From the NCBI GenBank assembly GCA_001931905.2, contig MSJI02000959.1:124001-188000 (forward strand): DNA of 64,000 nt. The letters run 5' to 3'. Both the position numbers and the translations under genes were made by a program. The stretch is from Cladosporium sp. IMV 00045 (lineage: Eukaryota > Ascomycota > Dothideomycetes > Cladosporiales > Cladosporiaceae). The stretch's first letter is position 1. Every line of letters starts with the position of its first letter. The notes under the pieces were generated by a model that was not told the DNA's origin, did not search any database, and saw only the letters and a program-made list of their open reading frames with translations. Shown here in pieces: positions 1 to 9,640 of the stretch.

Positions 1-1
1 C

Positions 2-127
2 GCCGGCGCCGGTCCCGGCACGCCCGACGAGCGCGGCCACAGGGCCAGTTTACAGGTTGGCAGCGCATCCCACTCCCGCGAACCTTCGTCCAGCAGGCGT
101 CACGACGTCAGCGACGATTTCAGGTGA
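2..127 (+). CDS. C-terminal end of an unidentified protein (partial, enters from the left)
   Basis: The second frame is open from the first bases and closes at TGA 125-127, giving about 41 residues rich in Gly, Ser, Arg and Asp with no recognisable domain. The low-complexity hydrophilic composition looks like a disordered tail of a fungal protein. The T-rich stretch just after the stop would suit a 3' UTR. No function can be assigned, and the segment could be a chance open stretch. Confidence 0.45.
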   Translation, partial: AGAGPGTPDERGHRASLQVGSASHSREPSSSRRHDVSDDFR

Positions 128-1198
128 CTACGACCCGCTGTCTCGAGGGATGGCGGTGATTATTCGTAGCGCTGGAGTGAGAGAGGGAGGTGGGGAGGAG
201 AGAAGGTGATTGCGATTACTACTACACTTACAACAACTACTTTTTTTACTATACCCCGGGTTGTGTGTGTGATTGGGCAAAAAAGAAAGAAGGCACAGAA
301 AGATTGGTCTTTTTTTGCTTGTTGGGTTTTTTGTTTTCCTTTTCACACACCCTTGATCTTATCTACCCGTCATCATCATCACCATCAGCTGTTTTTTCCT
401 TTGGGTCGCTCTTGTTATCTTTTTCTTTTTCCTTGCAAGCCTTGCACTTTTCTTTACTCTATTCTTTTTCTTGTACATAACGACACACAAAAGAGTCCGA
501 GCGTTCACTTTATTGTTTGAGATTTCGTTCTTTCTATTCCTGATTTGGCTCTCAAGTCCCGTGCCGGGCAAGTCTTGACTTTGAACACTTTTGTGTCTGG
601 CTTCCTCTGCTCGACTTGTTATTTGGGAGCTTGCTTTGTTGCGGAGAGTTGGAGTTTGAGGCGCAACTTCGAGGTTCGCGTTGGAGTTGGTCCTTGCTTT
701 TGCTTTTCTTTTCGAGAAATGAGAAGGAGGACTAAAGGCTTGCTGTTTTCTTTGTTTACTTCTAGGCGCACGAATTAGAACGAAAGTCGAGAGTCCACGG
801 GCGTTATGTTTTCACAGGGTCACGCGTTTCTTGAATGGGGATGGGTTCAGATCGGTACAAGACTTCTTTCTACTTTACTTTCCCCAAATCTCCATGATCG
901 TCCCAAACCACCCACCTAGTATTATTCTTGACTCTCGACGCTTGTCCCGTCTCAATGATTACGGTCAAGCCAGTTCGTTCCATGCGACGTACCGGCTGAC
1001 TGTTTGTCCCGAAAACACCCGACGGAAGTTGTATTTTCCTAACGTAGGCCCCTTCACTTCGCTCAATAATACCACTCTTTTCTACGACGACTAGTTCAGA
1101 TATTCTAACCTCACTTTTCCCCCATCTTTGCTTTTTTGGAAAGAGATCGAAGAAAATAAAGAATCAAAACCAAACCCCAAGAAATCAAAAATCCCAGG
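128..1198. other. Intergenic, no supported gene
   Basis: This 1.07-kb stretch has pyrimidine-rich tracts (about 240-260 and 410-475) and a short CAT run near 368-385. No reading frame shows family resemblance. It probably holds the 3' UTR of the left gene and the promoter of the gene at 1199. Confidence 0.5.
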
Positions 1199-1549
1199 AT
1201 GGACCGCCAACAAAAACTCCTCTTCAAACAAACCTCACCAACCCTCAAGCGCCTCCTCGCCTCCCGCCCCGCTCCAATTCGCGAGGCAAAACTTTTTGAA
1301 GCCGCTCTCAGCGCTGAAAAGCCGGTCAAACCGCCCCCCGGAGAGTGCTGCGGGAGTAGCTGTGATCCTTGCGTGATGGATTTGTACGCGCAGGAGGTGA
1401 GGGTTTGGAAGGAGTGTAGGGAGGTGAGGGAGGGGTTGGGGGAAGATCAGGGTCAGGGGGAGGGAGATGGGGGGAAGGAGGAGAAGGGAGGGGAGGGGAA
1501 GGATGGGTTGGAGGGCAAGTTGAAGGTGCCGGGGGCGTTTGAGTGGTGA
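1199..1549 (+). CDS. Oxidoreductase-like domain protein (OXLD1-type), 116 aa
   Basis: The start is the ATG at 1199, in AGGATGG context. Residues about 46-70 contain the signature of the oxidoreductase-like domain family: PPPGECCGSSCDPCVMDLY, i.e. a Pro run followed by CC-x2-SC-x2-C, WD/MDLY and a tryptophan (VWKE). The family is small and often mitochondrial. The Cys cluster suggests metal or redox chemistry, but no reaction is established. The N-terminus (Lys/Arg/Ser-rich, few acids) would suit mitochondrial import; this is inference. After residue 80 the protein becomes a Gly/Glu/Lys-rich low-complexity tail encoded by a purine-rich stretch and ends at TGA 1547-1549. No intron is needed. 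Confidence 0.75.
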   Translation: MDRQQKLLFKQTSPTLKRLLASRPAPIREAKLFEAALSAEKPVKPPPGECCGSSCDPCVMDLYAQEVRVWKECREVREGLGEDQGQGEGDGGKEEKGGEGKDGLEGKLKVPGAFEW

Positions 1550-3008
1550 TTGAGAGATGCATGACTGTGGTCGATTAGGCTGGTTTCTTTGGTCGGTGGG
1601 TGCCTATCAGATGGGCTACCACCTATCTCCTGGCCTTGCTATTGCTGGTCATCGTGTCGATTCTGGAGCCATATCGACGACATGTCTAAGCGTGACAAGG
1701 TCGCTTTGACATATCTTGGCCACGGGATATCAACGTCGAAAATGCCGCCAATGGAATGAAAAACTCTGTTGAAGAACGAGCCTACTGCAGTTTTGCTCTT
1801 CTCGAGCAGCCATGCAGACCAATCTCCTGGTGCTTCTGGACGATCTTGGACGCAAACAATACCCTCCGGTTCACGCGCTTGATGGACTGCAAGTGCTTGG
1901 TTGTACCCATGGATGTACTTGAGCGCCAAACGAACGATAGGCCACCAACATGAAATTTGAAGTGCTATTTTTCGAAAATCATACAATCGGAACAGCAAAC
2001 CGCAAGATGGCTACTAATGCAGGCTCATCCAGCCGGAAACGATGAATGATCAGGCTGCAAGCGGTGGAAATATGCAAACTATGCAAACAAGCACACCATG
2101 GTACCTGGAAATATTTCAAGGCTGAACAGCGGCTCTTTTGAATAGCTCTCGCGAGCATCGAGTTGCAAGAGAAAGAGTTGGAAGACGATCAAAGAAAGCT
2201 CAATTCTCGAGGCCAGTTTGATTCTTTGGTCGCTCATTCGATATTGGTACCTGTGTGTCAATGACTCATTTAGTATGGTCTAAATTCTCGCAACCTGCTA
2301 CCTGGTCCGATAATATGCTAACTCAAGACAACAGTACGAAATTTCAAAATGCGGTATTCCCGTGGAGCTGTGAAGATATCCAATTTTGGCGGCTTCGTGG
2401 ATAAGTAAAGCCATAGTCCATCGAGATACGAGGACAGCGAGTAATGAGAGCAGAAAAAGAAGCAAAGTTGAATGTCACATTGGACACGACACTTCGAATC
2501 TAAATGGAACTGAACATAAGAAAATCAATCTTGTGTTGGATCGTTGCGTTCAGCCTTATCTCACGGCCTAAACAATGAACGCTGACTCCAAACATTGACG
2601 TATGCCCGCGACCGATATCTGATCCCTCCACCACGAATGTATCGGCAACTTCATGAGAAATTTTATCCATTTCGCTCCAAAGGAAAGTTTTCAACTTTGC
2701 AGATAAATACAGTTTTCTGAGGCTGATGCGTCTGTCGGAACTCAAGGAACTCTCTCTCGTCGATCACTGGCGTCATTCCAACCCCAGCATCGATGATGAC
2801 TTCAACATTCGGTCGTCGTGTACCGTATTTCCGTTGACGATCAAATAGCAGATTTGAAATGGATAGAACGGCATTTGGCATCTTGCGATGATGATGTTTT
2901 GTGGTCCCGTCTTTCCCCACGGGATGGTAGTGAGTATCATACAAGACTACATGTAAGTGGCCCCGCAGCATTTGCATTCACGCAACTTCTAGCAATCAAT
3001 TCAACACA
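1550..3008. other. Intergenic; one weak minus-strand open frame
   Basis: There is no recognised gene here. A minus-strand open frame at 1639-1998 (up to 119 codons) has a fairly protein-like Trp/Arg/aliphatic composition but no start context, splice partners or family I know, so it could be the remnant of a decayed gene. The frames on both strands at 2386-3000 look random. The right part must contain the promoter of the gene at 3009. Confidence 0.3.
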
Positions 3009-4455
3009 ATGTTAGCATCTGCAATCATATTCCTCGCCTTGGGGCTGAATGCTGCTGCACAAGTGACCTACCAGAATAGCTCTGGAACACGCCTTCGAGT
3101 TGACAATGGCACCTATGGCCCGGAAATCGAAGAGGTGCATTATTGTGAGTTCTAAAATCGACACGGCTTTCAGAGACCAGCTATCCTAAGCATACCGTCA
3201 ACAAAACTGACCATTCTCACAAAGACTACGACCAATGGCCCATCGGCATCGCCGTCGCATCCGACGGACGCATCTTCACGACCTACACCCGCGGCGACTA
3301 TCGCTACACCCTTGGCGTAGTCGTGAACGAAACAGCTGAAGAGCCCTATCCATCCCTCGACCTCAACCTCCCCGTCTCCCAACTAAACACCAGCTGGAAC
3401 GGCATCCCCTTCGGCTCCTCTAACTCGAGCGGCCTCATCTCCGTCCAAGCCGTCTACATCACCCCTCCAGCCCCGCTCACCAACCGCCCGGAAACCCTCT
3501 GGGTCCTGGACACCGGCCGCCCAACCATCCAAAACGCCCAATCCGAACCCTCAATGCCCTACGCCCAACCCGGCGGCCCCAAACTCCTCGCAATCTCCCT
3601 GTCCAACAACACAATCTACCAAACCTACACCTTCCCTCCCGATGTGCACTACCCGTCCTCCTACCTCAACGACCTGCGCTTCGACCTGCGCCCCAACCTC
3701 ACCCACTCCTCGGGCGAAGGAATCGCCTACCTAGTCGACAGCTCCGACGAAGGCCGCCCGGGCTTCATAGTCCTCGACCTCGGCAGCGGCGAATCCTGGC
3801 GCCGCCTCGAACAAGACCGCAGCACTTTGCGCGGGCAGAACGACGTGCCCTCCTACGCCGGCGCGCCGTTCTACTTCTCCCAGCTCGGAAGGCCGATCGG
3901 CTGGCAACGCGAAGGACTGGATGGAATTCAGCTCACCCCCGACGGGGAGAGGATGTACTACTCGCCCCTGACGTCCAAACACCTCTTCTCCATCCCCACG
4001 CTCAATTTGCGCGAACGCGGCCTTTCCGCAGAGCTCAGCGCGCGCAGCAACGTGAGCGATCACGGGCAGCGGGGCGGGGACGCGAATGGGTTTGAGGGGG
4101 ATAGTGAGGGGATGATATACCAATTGATGCCGGAGCAGAATGCGGTTTATGTTTATGATTCTACTTCGAAAGGGGACGGGAGGACGAAGGGGTTCGTGCG
4201 GGATCCGAGAATTATTTGGCCCGATGGTGCGAGTGTGGGTGCCGATGGGTGGATTTATCTGAATGTCAATCAGCTGTTTTACCAGGATATCTGGAACGAG
4301 GGGGTGGATTCGAGGTGAGTCCTGAGTGTGCGGTTGGTGTTTTCTGTTGATTGTTCTGTACTAACGAGGTATTCATTACTAGAATTCATCCTGGAGCTAT
4401 ACTGCGATGCAAGCTTCCGAACAACGGGACGAAGATCTCAAGCCTCTACCCCTAG
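3009..4455 (+). CDS. Secreted yellow/major royal jelly protein family member, 432 aa
   Basis: There are three exons: 3009-3144, 3225-4314 and 4383-4455. The introns begin GTGAGT and end AAG and TAG, and splicing gives one frame to TAG 4453-4455. The first 19 residues (MLASAIIFLALGLNAAAQV) form a signal peptide. Family hallmarks follow: QWPIGIAVASDGRIF near residue 50, ETLWVLDTGRP, YLNDLRFDLRP near 200, GIAYLVDSS, GIQLTPDGERMYYSPLTSK, WPDGASVGADGWIYLNVNQL and the RIHPGAIL C-terminus. The fold is a six-bladed beta-propeller. Insect members act in melanisation; fungal members are mostly secreted and of unknown substrate, so no reaction is claimed. Several N-x-S/T sites fit secretion. It converges on the synthetase gene at 4689. 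Confidence 0.85.
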
Positions 4456-4688
4456 GAGTTCATCTGAAGCTGGTGGATACAATCGAGGCAAGAGAGTCGG
4501 GAATAGTTTTCGAACCAAAGCAAATTGAAATTTATATTTCTTCTTTTCTTCCTCCTAAGTCTACATTTTTTTGATGTATTCCCAAAGCACTAGCCACCCT
4601 CACGCCTCACAAGTATATCAATCGTCCCAAAAAATCTTTTTGATTTCTCTCTCATCTTTGACAATCGTGAACAGCAGAAGAGCCACGC

Positions 4689-7600
4689 TCAAAGCTTCAT
4701 CTGCTCGAAACGCTCAATGCTCTGCTCAAAGACCCTCTGCTCGCTCAGCAGATCGCGCAGCCTCCTGTCCTCGAGCGCCTTGACCTCGTCGCTGACCTTG
4801 TCGCCCAGCGTGCCGATGAGCTTCTCCTGCTCCTCGACGGCGCCGGCGGTCTTCTGCAACTTGGGCTTGACCCTGACGATCTCGCGGCCGGCGTCGACGG
4901 AGCCCTGGATTTCCAGGAAGACGGCGACGGACGACGAGACCGGGTAGGCGGCCGCGGGGACGGGCAGCGGCTCGTTGGCCTTGAGCACCGTGAGCTCCGA
5001 CAGGTACTTGCCGGAGAGGACCTTGATGGAAGCGGCTTCCTTGGAGGCGGTGGCGTAGGCTTCCTCGGTGAGGGGTTGGACGAAGGCCTTGCCGCCCTCC
5101 TTGACGGCGTATTCTTGAATGAGCGAACGAATACCCTTGGAGGAGCCGAGGATAAGCTCGTAGGCGCTCTCGCTGACCGGATCGTCGAGCTCGGCGTCGT
5201 ACTGCGGGTAGGAAGCGACGACGATGGAGCGAGTCTGGTCCTCGGGACGTCTGGGGAGACGCTGCCACAGCTCCTCGGTGAGGAAGGGCATGAAAGGGTG
5301 GATCATGGTGAGAGCGCTCTCGAGAGCAGTGTAGAGAGTGTCAAGAGCGGAAGCGCGCTCTTCGGGCGTGCCATCTTTGATGATGGACTTGGAGTTCTCG
5401 ATGTAGACATCGCAAAGCTCGTAGAGCCAGTAGCTGTGGATAGCCTGGGTGCTGCGAGAGAACTCGCGCTTGGCAAGAGCATCGTTGATCTCCTTGGCGC
5501 AAGCATTCATCTTGTGCAGAATCCAGCGCTCGGCCAGACCCTCCTTGCCAGTCTTGCCACCCTGAGCCTTGGGCGTGAAGTCTGCAGGCAGGTTACCGAG
5601 GACGAACTTGGTCGCCTGGTAGATCTTGTTGCAGAAGTTACGGTAGCTGCGCATGACCTTGACATCGAAAGCAATGTCACCGCCACCGGTGGTGTAGTTG
5701 ACGAGGGAGAAACGAAGAGCGTCAGCACCGCATTCGTCGATACCGTCGGCGAAAGCAGACTTTTGCCACTTGGTGGCGCGCTCAATCTCCTTGGGCGCAA
5801 GGTTGCCGACCTTGAGCTTGTCGTTCAGCGCCTGAAGAGTGATACCCTCCATGATGTCGACGGGGTCGATGACGTTTCCAAGAGATTTGGACATCTTGCG
5901 ACCTTCCGAATCACGGACGAGGGAGTGGCAGTAAACTTCAGTGAAGGGAACCTTGCCGGTCATCTTGATACCGAACATGATCATCCTGGCGACCCAGAAG
6001 AAAAGAATGTCCCAACCAGTCTCAAGGACGGAAGTAGGGTACAGCTTCTCCAGATCGTGAGTCTTGTTGGGCCAGCCCAGAGTGGAGAAGGGCCAGAGAC
6101 CGGATGAGAACCAAGTGTCAAGGCAGTCAGGATCGCGTTCAAGCTCGAACTCCTTGCCGGGGAACTTCTTCTGTGCCTTCTCGCGGGCCTCCTCCTCGGT
6201 TTTGCCGCAGACCCAGTATTCAGACTCAGCGTCATAAGCAGGGCCGTCCTTCAGCTTAACGTAGTAAGCAGGGACCTGGTGACCCCACCAAAGCTGCCTA
6301 GAGAGACACCAGTCGTCGATGCCCTCCATCCAGCGGTAGTAAGTGTTCTCGGCAGATGCGGGCTTCAGCTTGATGCTGCCATTCTTGACAGCCTCGATGG
6401 CGGGCTCAGCGAGAGGTTTCATGTGCATCCACCATTGGGGCTTCATGACCGGCTCGATGACATCCTTGGACTTGCTGCAAAGCGGGATGGTCATCTTGTT
6501 GTTCTCCTTGCCGACGTACAGACCCTTCTTCTCGAGCTCAGCGATGATCGAGTAACGGACATCGAAACGCTTGTGGCCCTCGAAGGGACCGGCGTTGGCG
6601 TTCATGGTGCCGTCGTCGTTGAGAATGTTGATGAACTCGAGGTTGTTGTCCTTGCCACGCTTGAAATCGTTGAAATCGTGCGCAGGGGTGATCTTGACGG
6701 CACCAGTACCGAAGTCACGCTCGACGGACTCATCACCGAAAATGGGGATCAGTCGGTCGACGAAGGGGTGCTTGACGAATCTGCCGATCAGATGAGTGTA
6801 ACGCTCGTCCTGGGGGTGGACAGCAACACCAGTGTCACCAAGCATCGTCTCGGGACGAGTGGTGGCGACTTCGATGGTCTCGTTGGTGCCATCGATCGGA
6901 TACTTGAAGTTCCAGATGCTACCAAACTCGATCTTCTTGTCGTATCCAGGAACGTCGATCTTGGTGGAGCCCTCAAGTTCCTTCTGATCGACCTCCAAGT
7001 TGGAGAGTGCGGTGTTGAGCTTGGTGCACCAGTTGACAAGACGGTTGGCGCGGTAGATCAGACCCTCGTCGTGCAATTGGACGAAGATGTGTCGCACGGC
7101 GGCAGACAGGTTTTCGTCCATGGTGAAAGCCTCCCTCGTCCAGTCCATTGATCCACCCAGTCTTCGCAGAACAGTGTTGATCTTCTTGTGGTATTCATCC
7201 TTCCAATCCCAGACAGTCTCGACAAACTTCTCTCTGCCCAGGTCGTGCCTGGTCAGGCCGTTGCGCCTGTTGTAAAGCATGTTCTCGACGACACTCTGTG
7301 TCGAGATACCAGCGTGATCGCAGCCAGGGATGAAGAGAACGGTCTTGCCCTTCATTCTCTCCCATCTGATCATCACATCCTGTAACGAAGTCGCAAGGGC
7401 GTGTCCAATGTGCAGAGCGCCAGTGACGTTGGGAGGCGGAATGGGAATGACGAAGGAACCAGCGGGCTTAACGTCGCCATCCTTGGTGTACTGAGGCTCG
7501 TGGAAACCCTCCTTCTCCCACCAGTCGTACCACGCGCTCTCAACGACGGAGGGAATGTAGGCCTTGTGGTAGTCATCGTCCAAAGGCTTGAGGATCTTCT

Positions 7601-7949
7601 TCTCACCCTTGGGCGTCTCCTCGACGTAGGGCGCAAGCTTGATCTCTTCCTTCTTCTCCTTCTGCTTCTTGGGAGCAGCCTGTTGAGCCTGCTTCTTTGC
7701 CTGCTTCTCCGCGAACTTGGCCGCCTTCTCGGCCTTTTGGCGCTCCTTTGCCAGTTCGCGCTCAGTCTTCTCTTTCTTCTCGCCCTCCTTCACGCCGCCA
7801 TCCTGGCCGGGAGCATTGGTGCCTTTAGGGTCGCTGTTGGCTGCGTCGACGACAGCAGCCTTGGTGTCCTGGGAAGCAGGCGGCGGCTGGCCGGTGACGG
7901 GCCCGGTCTTCTCGCCGGCAGTGTTGTGCGAAGCGGCGTTCAACGCCAT
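4689..7949 (-). CDS. VAS1: Valyl-tRNA synthetase, 1086 aa from the first ATG
   Basis: This class I synthetase charges tRNA-Val. From ATG 7949 the protein has a Lys/Ala/Glu-rich N-terminal extension (residues 1-110). The PPPNVTGALHIGHA motif (HIGH at 180-183) follows, then the editing domain, the KMSKS loop near residue 684 (GRKMSKSLGNV), the anticodon-binding domain and a C-terminal coiled coil. The length matches eukaryotic ValRS and no intron is needed. ATG 7949 lies in strong context (ACCAGAATGG). Upstream, the same frame stays open to a TGA just beyond 8102 and encodes an Arg/Ser/Leu-rich, acid-free stretch (SRVLLRRPFLAFTSPARR) that looks like a mitochondrial presequence, yet it contains no ATG. 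In yeast VAS1 one gene serves both compartments from two AUGs. Here the mitochondrial form would need a non-AUG start or an unseen upstream exon. Confidence 0.95.
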   Translation of the reverse strand: MALNAASHNTAGEKTGPVTGQPPPASQDTKAAVVDAANSDPKGTNAPGQDGGVKEGEKKEKTERELAKERQKAEKAAKFAEKQAKKQAQQAAPKKQKEKKEEIKLAPYVEETPKGEKKILKPLDDDYHKAYIPSVVESAWYDWWEKEGFHEPQYTKDGDVKPAGSFVIPIPPPNVTGALHIGHALATSLQDVMIRWERMKGKTVLFIPGCDHAGISTQSVVENMLYNRRNGLTRHDLGREKFVETVWDWKDEYHKKINTVLRRLGGSMDWTREAFTMDENLSAAVRHIFVQLHDEGLIYRANRLVNWCTKLNTALSNLEVDQKELEGSTKIDVPGYDKKIEFGSIWNFKYPIDGTNETIEVATTRPETMLGDTGVAVHPQDERYTHLIGRFVKHPFVDRLIPIFGDESVERDFGTGAVKITPAHDFNDFKRGKDNNLEFINILNDDGTMNANAGPFEGHKRFDVRYSIIAELEKKGLYVGKENNKMTIPLCSKSKDVIEPVMKPQWWMHMKPLAEPAIEAVKNGSIKLKPASAENTYYRWMEGIDDWCLSRQLWWGHQVPAYYVKLKDGPAYDAESEYWVCGKTEEEAREKAQKKFPGKEFELERDPDCLDTWFSSGLWPFSTLGWPNKTHDLEKLYPTSVLETGWDILFFWVARMIMFGIKMTGKVPFTEVYCHSLVRDSEGRKMSKSLGNVIDPVDIMEGITLQALNDKLKVGNLAPKEIERATKWQKSAFADGIDECGADALRFSLVNYTTGGGDIAFDVKVMRSYRNFCNKIYQATKFVLGNLPADFTPKAQGGKTGKEGLAERWILHKMNACAKEINDALAKREFSRSTQAIHSYWLYELCDVYIENSKSIIKDGTPEERASALDTLYTALESALTMIHPFMPFLTEELWQRLPRRPEDQTRSIVVASYPQYDAELDDPVSESAYELILGSSKGIRSLIQEYAVKEGGKAFVQPLTEEAYATASKEAASIKVLSGKYLSELTVLKANEPLPVPAAAYPVSSSVAVFLEIQGSVDAGREIVRVKPKLQKTAGAVEEQEKLIGTLGDKVSDEVKALEDRRLRDLLSEQRVFEQSIERFEQMKL

Positions 7950-8390
7950 TCTGGTATGAAATGCCCGTCTAGCGGGGGAGGTGAATGCAAGGAAAGGACG
8001 GCGGAGCAGGACTCGGGAGAGAATGGTTGCGGCGTGCACGGTGGCAGAGGTTGTGGGTGGAGGGGCAATGGGAAGATGGTGGCATATATGCAAAGCAGGC
8101 ACTACGACTCTAGGTGGGGTTCTTACTCACATGTAGGTAGCGTAGCGCTGCGCCCAAAATTCGACGTGACTCCGAGGCGGAAACTCTTGTACGACTGGAC
8201 CCTGGCGAGCAGGGCTGGCTTGAAGCTCCGGAGGTGGGTGGCCCAGCAGCACCTACCACGCGTCTCATCGCAAGCGTGTCCTGATATACTTGTTGCCTTG
8301 CTTCTATGTTCACCTCACCTTCACTTCCATGCCGAACCACAAAATTCTGGACTTGACCACTCGATCCCACTGAGGGCCTCTCAAACCACC
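7950..8390. promoter_or_regulatory. Divergent promoter of VAS1 and TVP23, with presequence-like frame and uORF
   Basis: This 441-bp spacer separates two divergent starts. On the minus strand, 7950-8102 continues the VAS1 frame without an ATG. An out-of-frame ATG at 8085-8083 opens a 37-codon uORF that closes before ATG 7949. A GTGAGT at 8129-8124 could be a donor from an upstream leader exon, but I found no acceptor with a workable intron length and phase. Confidence 0.6.
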
Positions 8391-9147
8391 ATGGCCGACA
8401 TCGACAACTCAGCTCCCGGCTCGCTCAATTGGCGACTCAGCGCGCATCCCATCACCCTCGTAACGTTCCTCGGATTCAGAGCAGGTACATACACACATGC
8501 CATGGCAGCAGCAATGACTGCGCGTTAAGACTCATACAAGATCGCTAATCACAACTTTCATGACGCACAGCCAGTCTCCTCGTCTACCTCCTCGGCCTTC
8601 TCTTCACCTCCAACTTCGTCCTGATCTTCATCGTCACCATCCTGCTCCTCGCAGCCGACTTCTACTACCTCAAAAACATCGCCGGCCGACGACTCGTGGG
8701 ACTCCGATGGTGGAACGAAGTGAATCCTTCATCGGGTGATTCGCATTGGGTGTTCGAAAGCGCGCCGCAGCCCAACGAGCCGGGAGGAAAGCTGGTCAGC
8801 GCGACTGATAAACGGTTCTTCTGGCTCGCGCTCTATGCGCAGCCTGGGTTATGGGTGGCTTTGGCCATCGTTGCTATTGTCAAGCTTGAGTTCATCTGGT
8901 TGACGCTGGTCGGTAAGTTATGCGAGCGAGCCTTGGTCCGGGAATGATGTGCAAAAGAAGACCTGCTAACAAGCATTCCCCAATTGCAGTCATTGCTCTT
9001 GTCCTCACCGTCACGAATACTCTGGCTTTCTCGAGATGCGATAAGTTCAGCCAGGCGAGCGGCGTACTTGAGCGTGGATTCTACTCGGGCTCTTTGGCGA
9101 GAAATCTTGGTGGTGCCATGGTTTCTCGCATGTTCAACAGGGGTTAG
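8391..9147 (+). CDS. TVP23: Golgi membrane protein TVP23, 197 aa
   Basis: There are three exons: 8391-8484, 8571-8912 and 8990-9147. The donors are GTACAT and GTAAGT, the acceptors are CAG, and phases agree. The product is a four-helix membrane protein of the TVP23/FAM18 family. Diagnostic stretches are [59 protein letters not shown] and [15 protein letters not shown]. In yeast it resides in late-Golgi Tvp38/Yip-associated membranes and is implicated in vesicular traffic. The C-terminus ([16 protein letters not shown]..., then a short Arg/Gly tail) also matches the family. The ATG is in ACCATGG context. It is divergent from VAS1. Confidence 0.92.
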
Positions 9148-9640
9148 CCTGCTGGAAAGGTTGATCTGTTTTTCGCATAATGCATGTATCATGTACCAGT
9201 ATGAAGTAGCAGCGTTTGTGAATATAGACTTTTACAATGCCACGTTGGCATGCGATTACCGTTGACTGCTCGCCATCCTTATCGAGAGCATATTTTGGAG
9301 TATAAAGATCCCTGGAGTGACGTTGGTCTAAGTGAACTCAATGGTGACAAAACGTGAATGTGAATGTGAATGTACTACTCGCGACTTGGATTAAATGCAT
9401 CGCTATCGCCATCAATGCAGTGCAAAAGATGCTATGTGTACATGTATGTATCATCCGTACCATCATGATGGCCAAGTCCATACCTCGTAGGTTGGCGCTA
9501 TAAGCTACAGTACATCTGACCCTGCAAACGTTCAACTACACCTGAACCACGGCCATCTTAGATATTAACAATCAATCAAAGAAAACCCGCAAAAATAAAA
9601 ACAGAAATAAGAAAAAAAGAAAAAACGACTCAGCCAAACC
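9148..9640. other. Intergenic with a short GTGAAT repeat (9354-9373)
   Basis: This is the 3' UTR of TVP23 and the promoter of the gene at 9641. Just over three copies of GTGAAT occur at 9354-9373. The last 60 bases before the ATG are A-rich, typical of a fungal 5' leader. Confidence 0.5.

Noticed and set aside
1639..1998. 119-codon minus-strand frame
   Set aside because: Somewhat protein-like, but no family, start context or neighbouring exons. I list it only as a possible remnant within the intergenic entry.
5076..7151. Long plus-strand open frames (343 and 290 codons) inside the valyl-tRNA synthetase gene
   Set aside because: They lie antisense to a strongly conserved synthetase. Their compositions are those expected from its codon bias on the opposite strand, with no domain of their own.
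8103..8370. Upstream leader exon for valyl-tRNA synthetase (Met-Arg-Arg... frame ending at GTGAGT 8129)
   Set aside because: The frame looks presequence-like and ends at a good donor, but no acceptor in the correct phase and at a workable distance joins it to the synthetase frame. I therefore do not annotate it.
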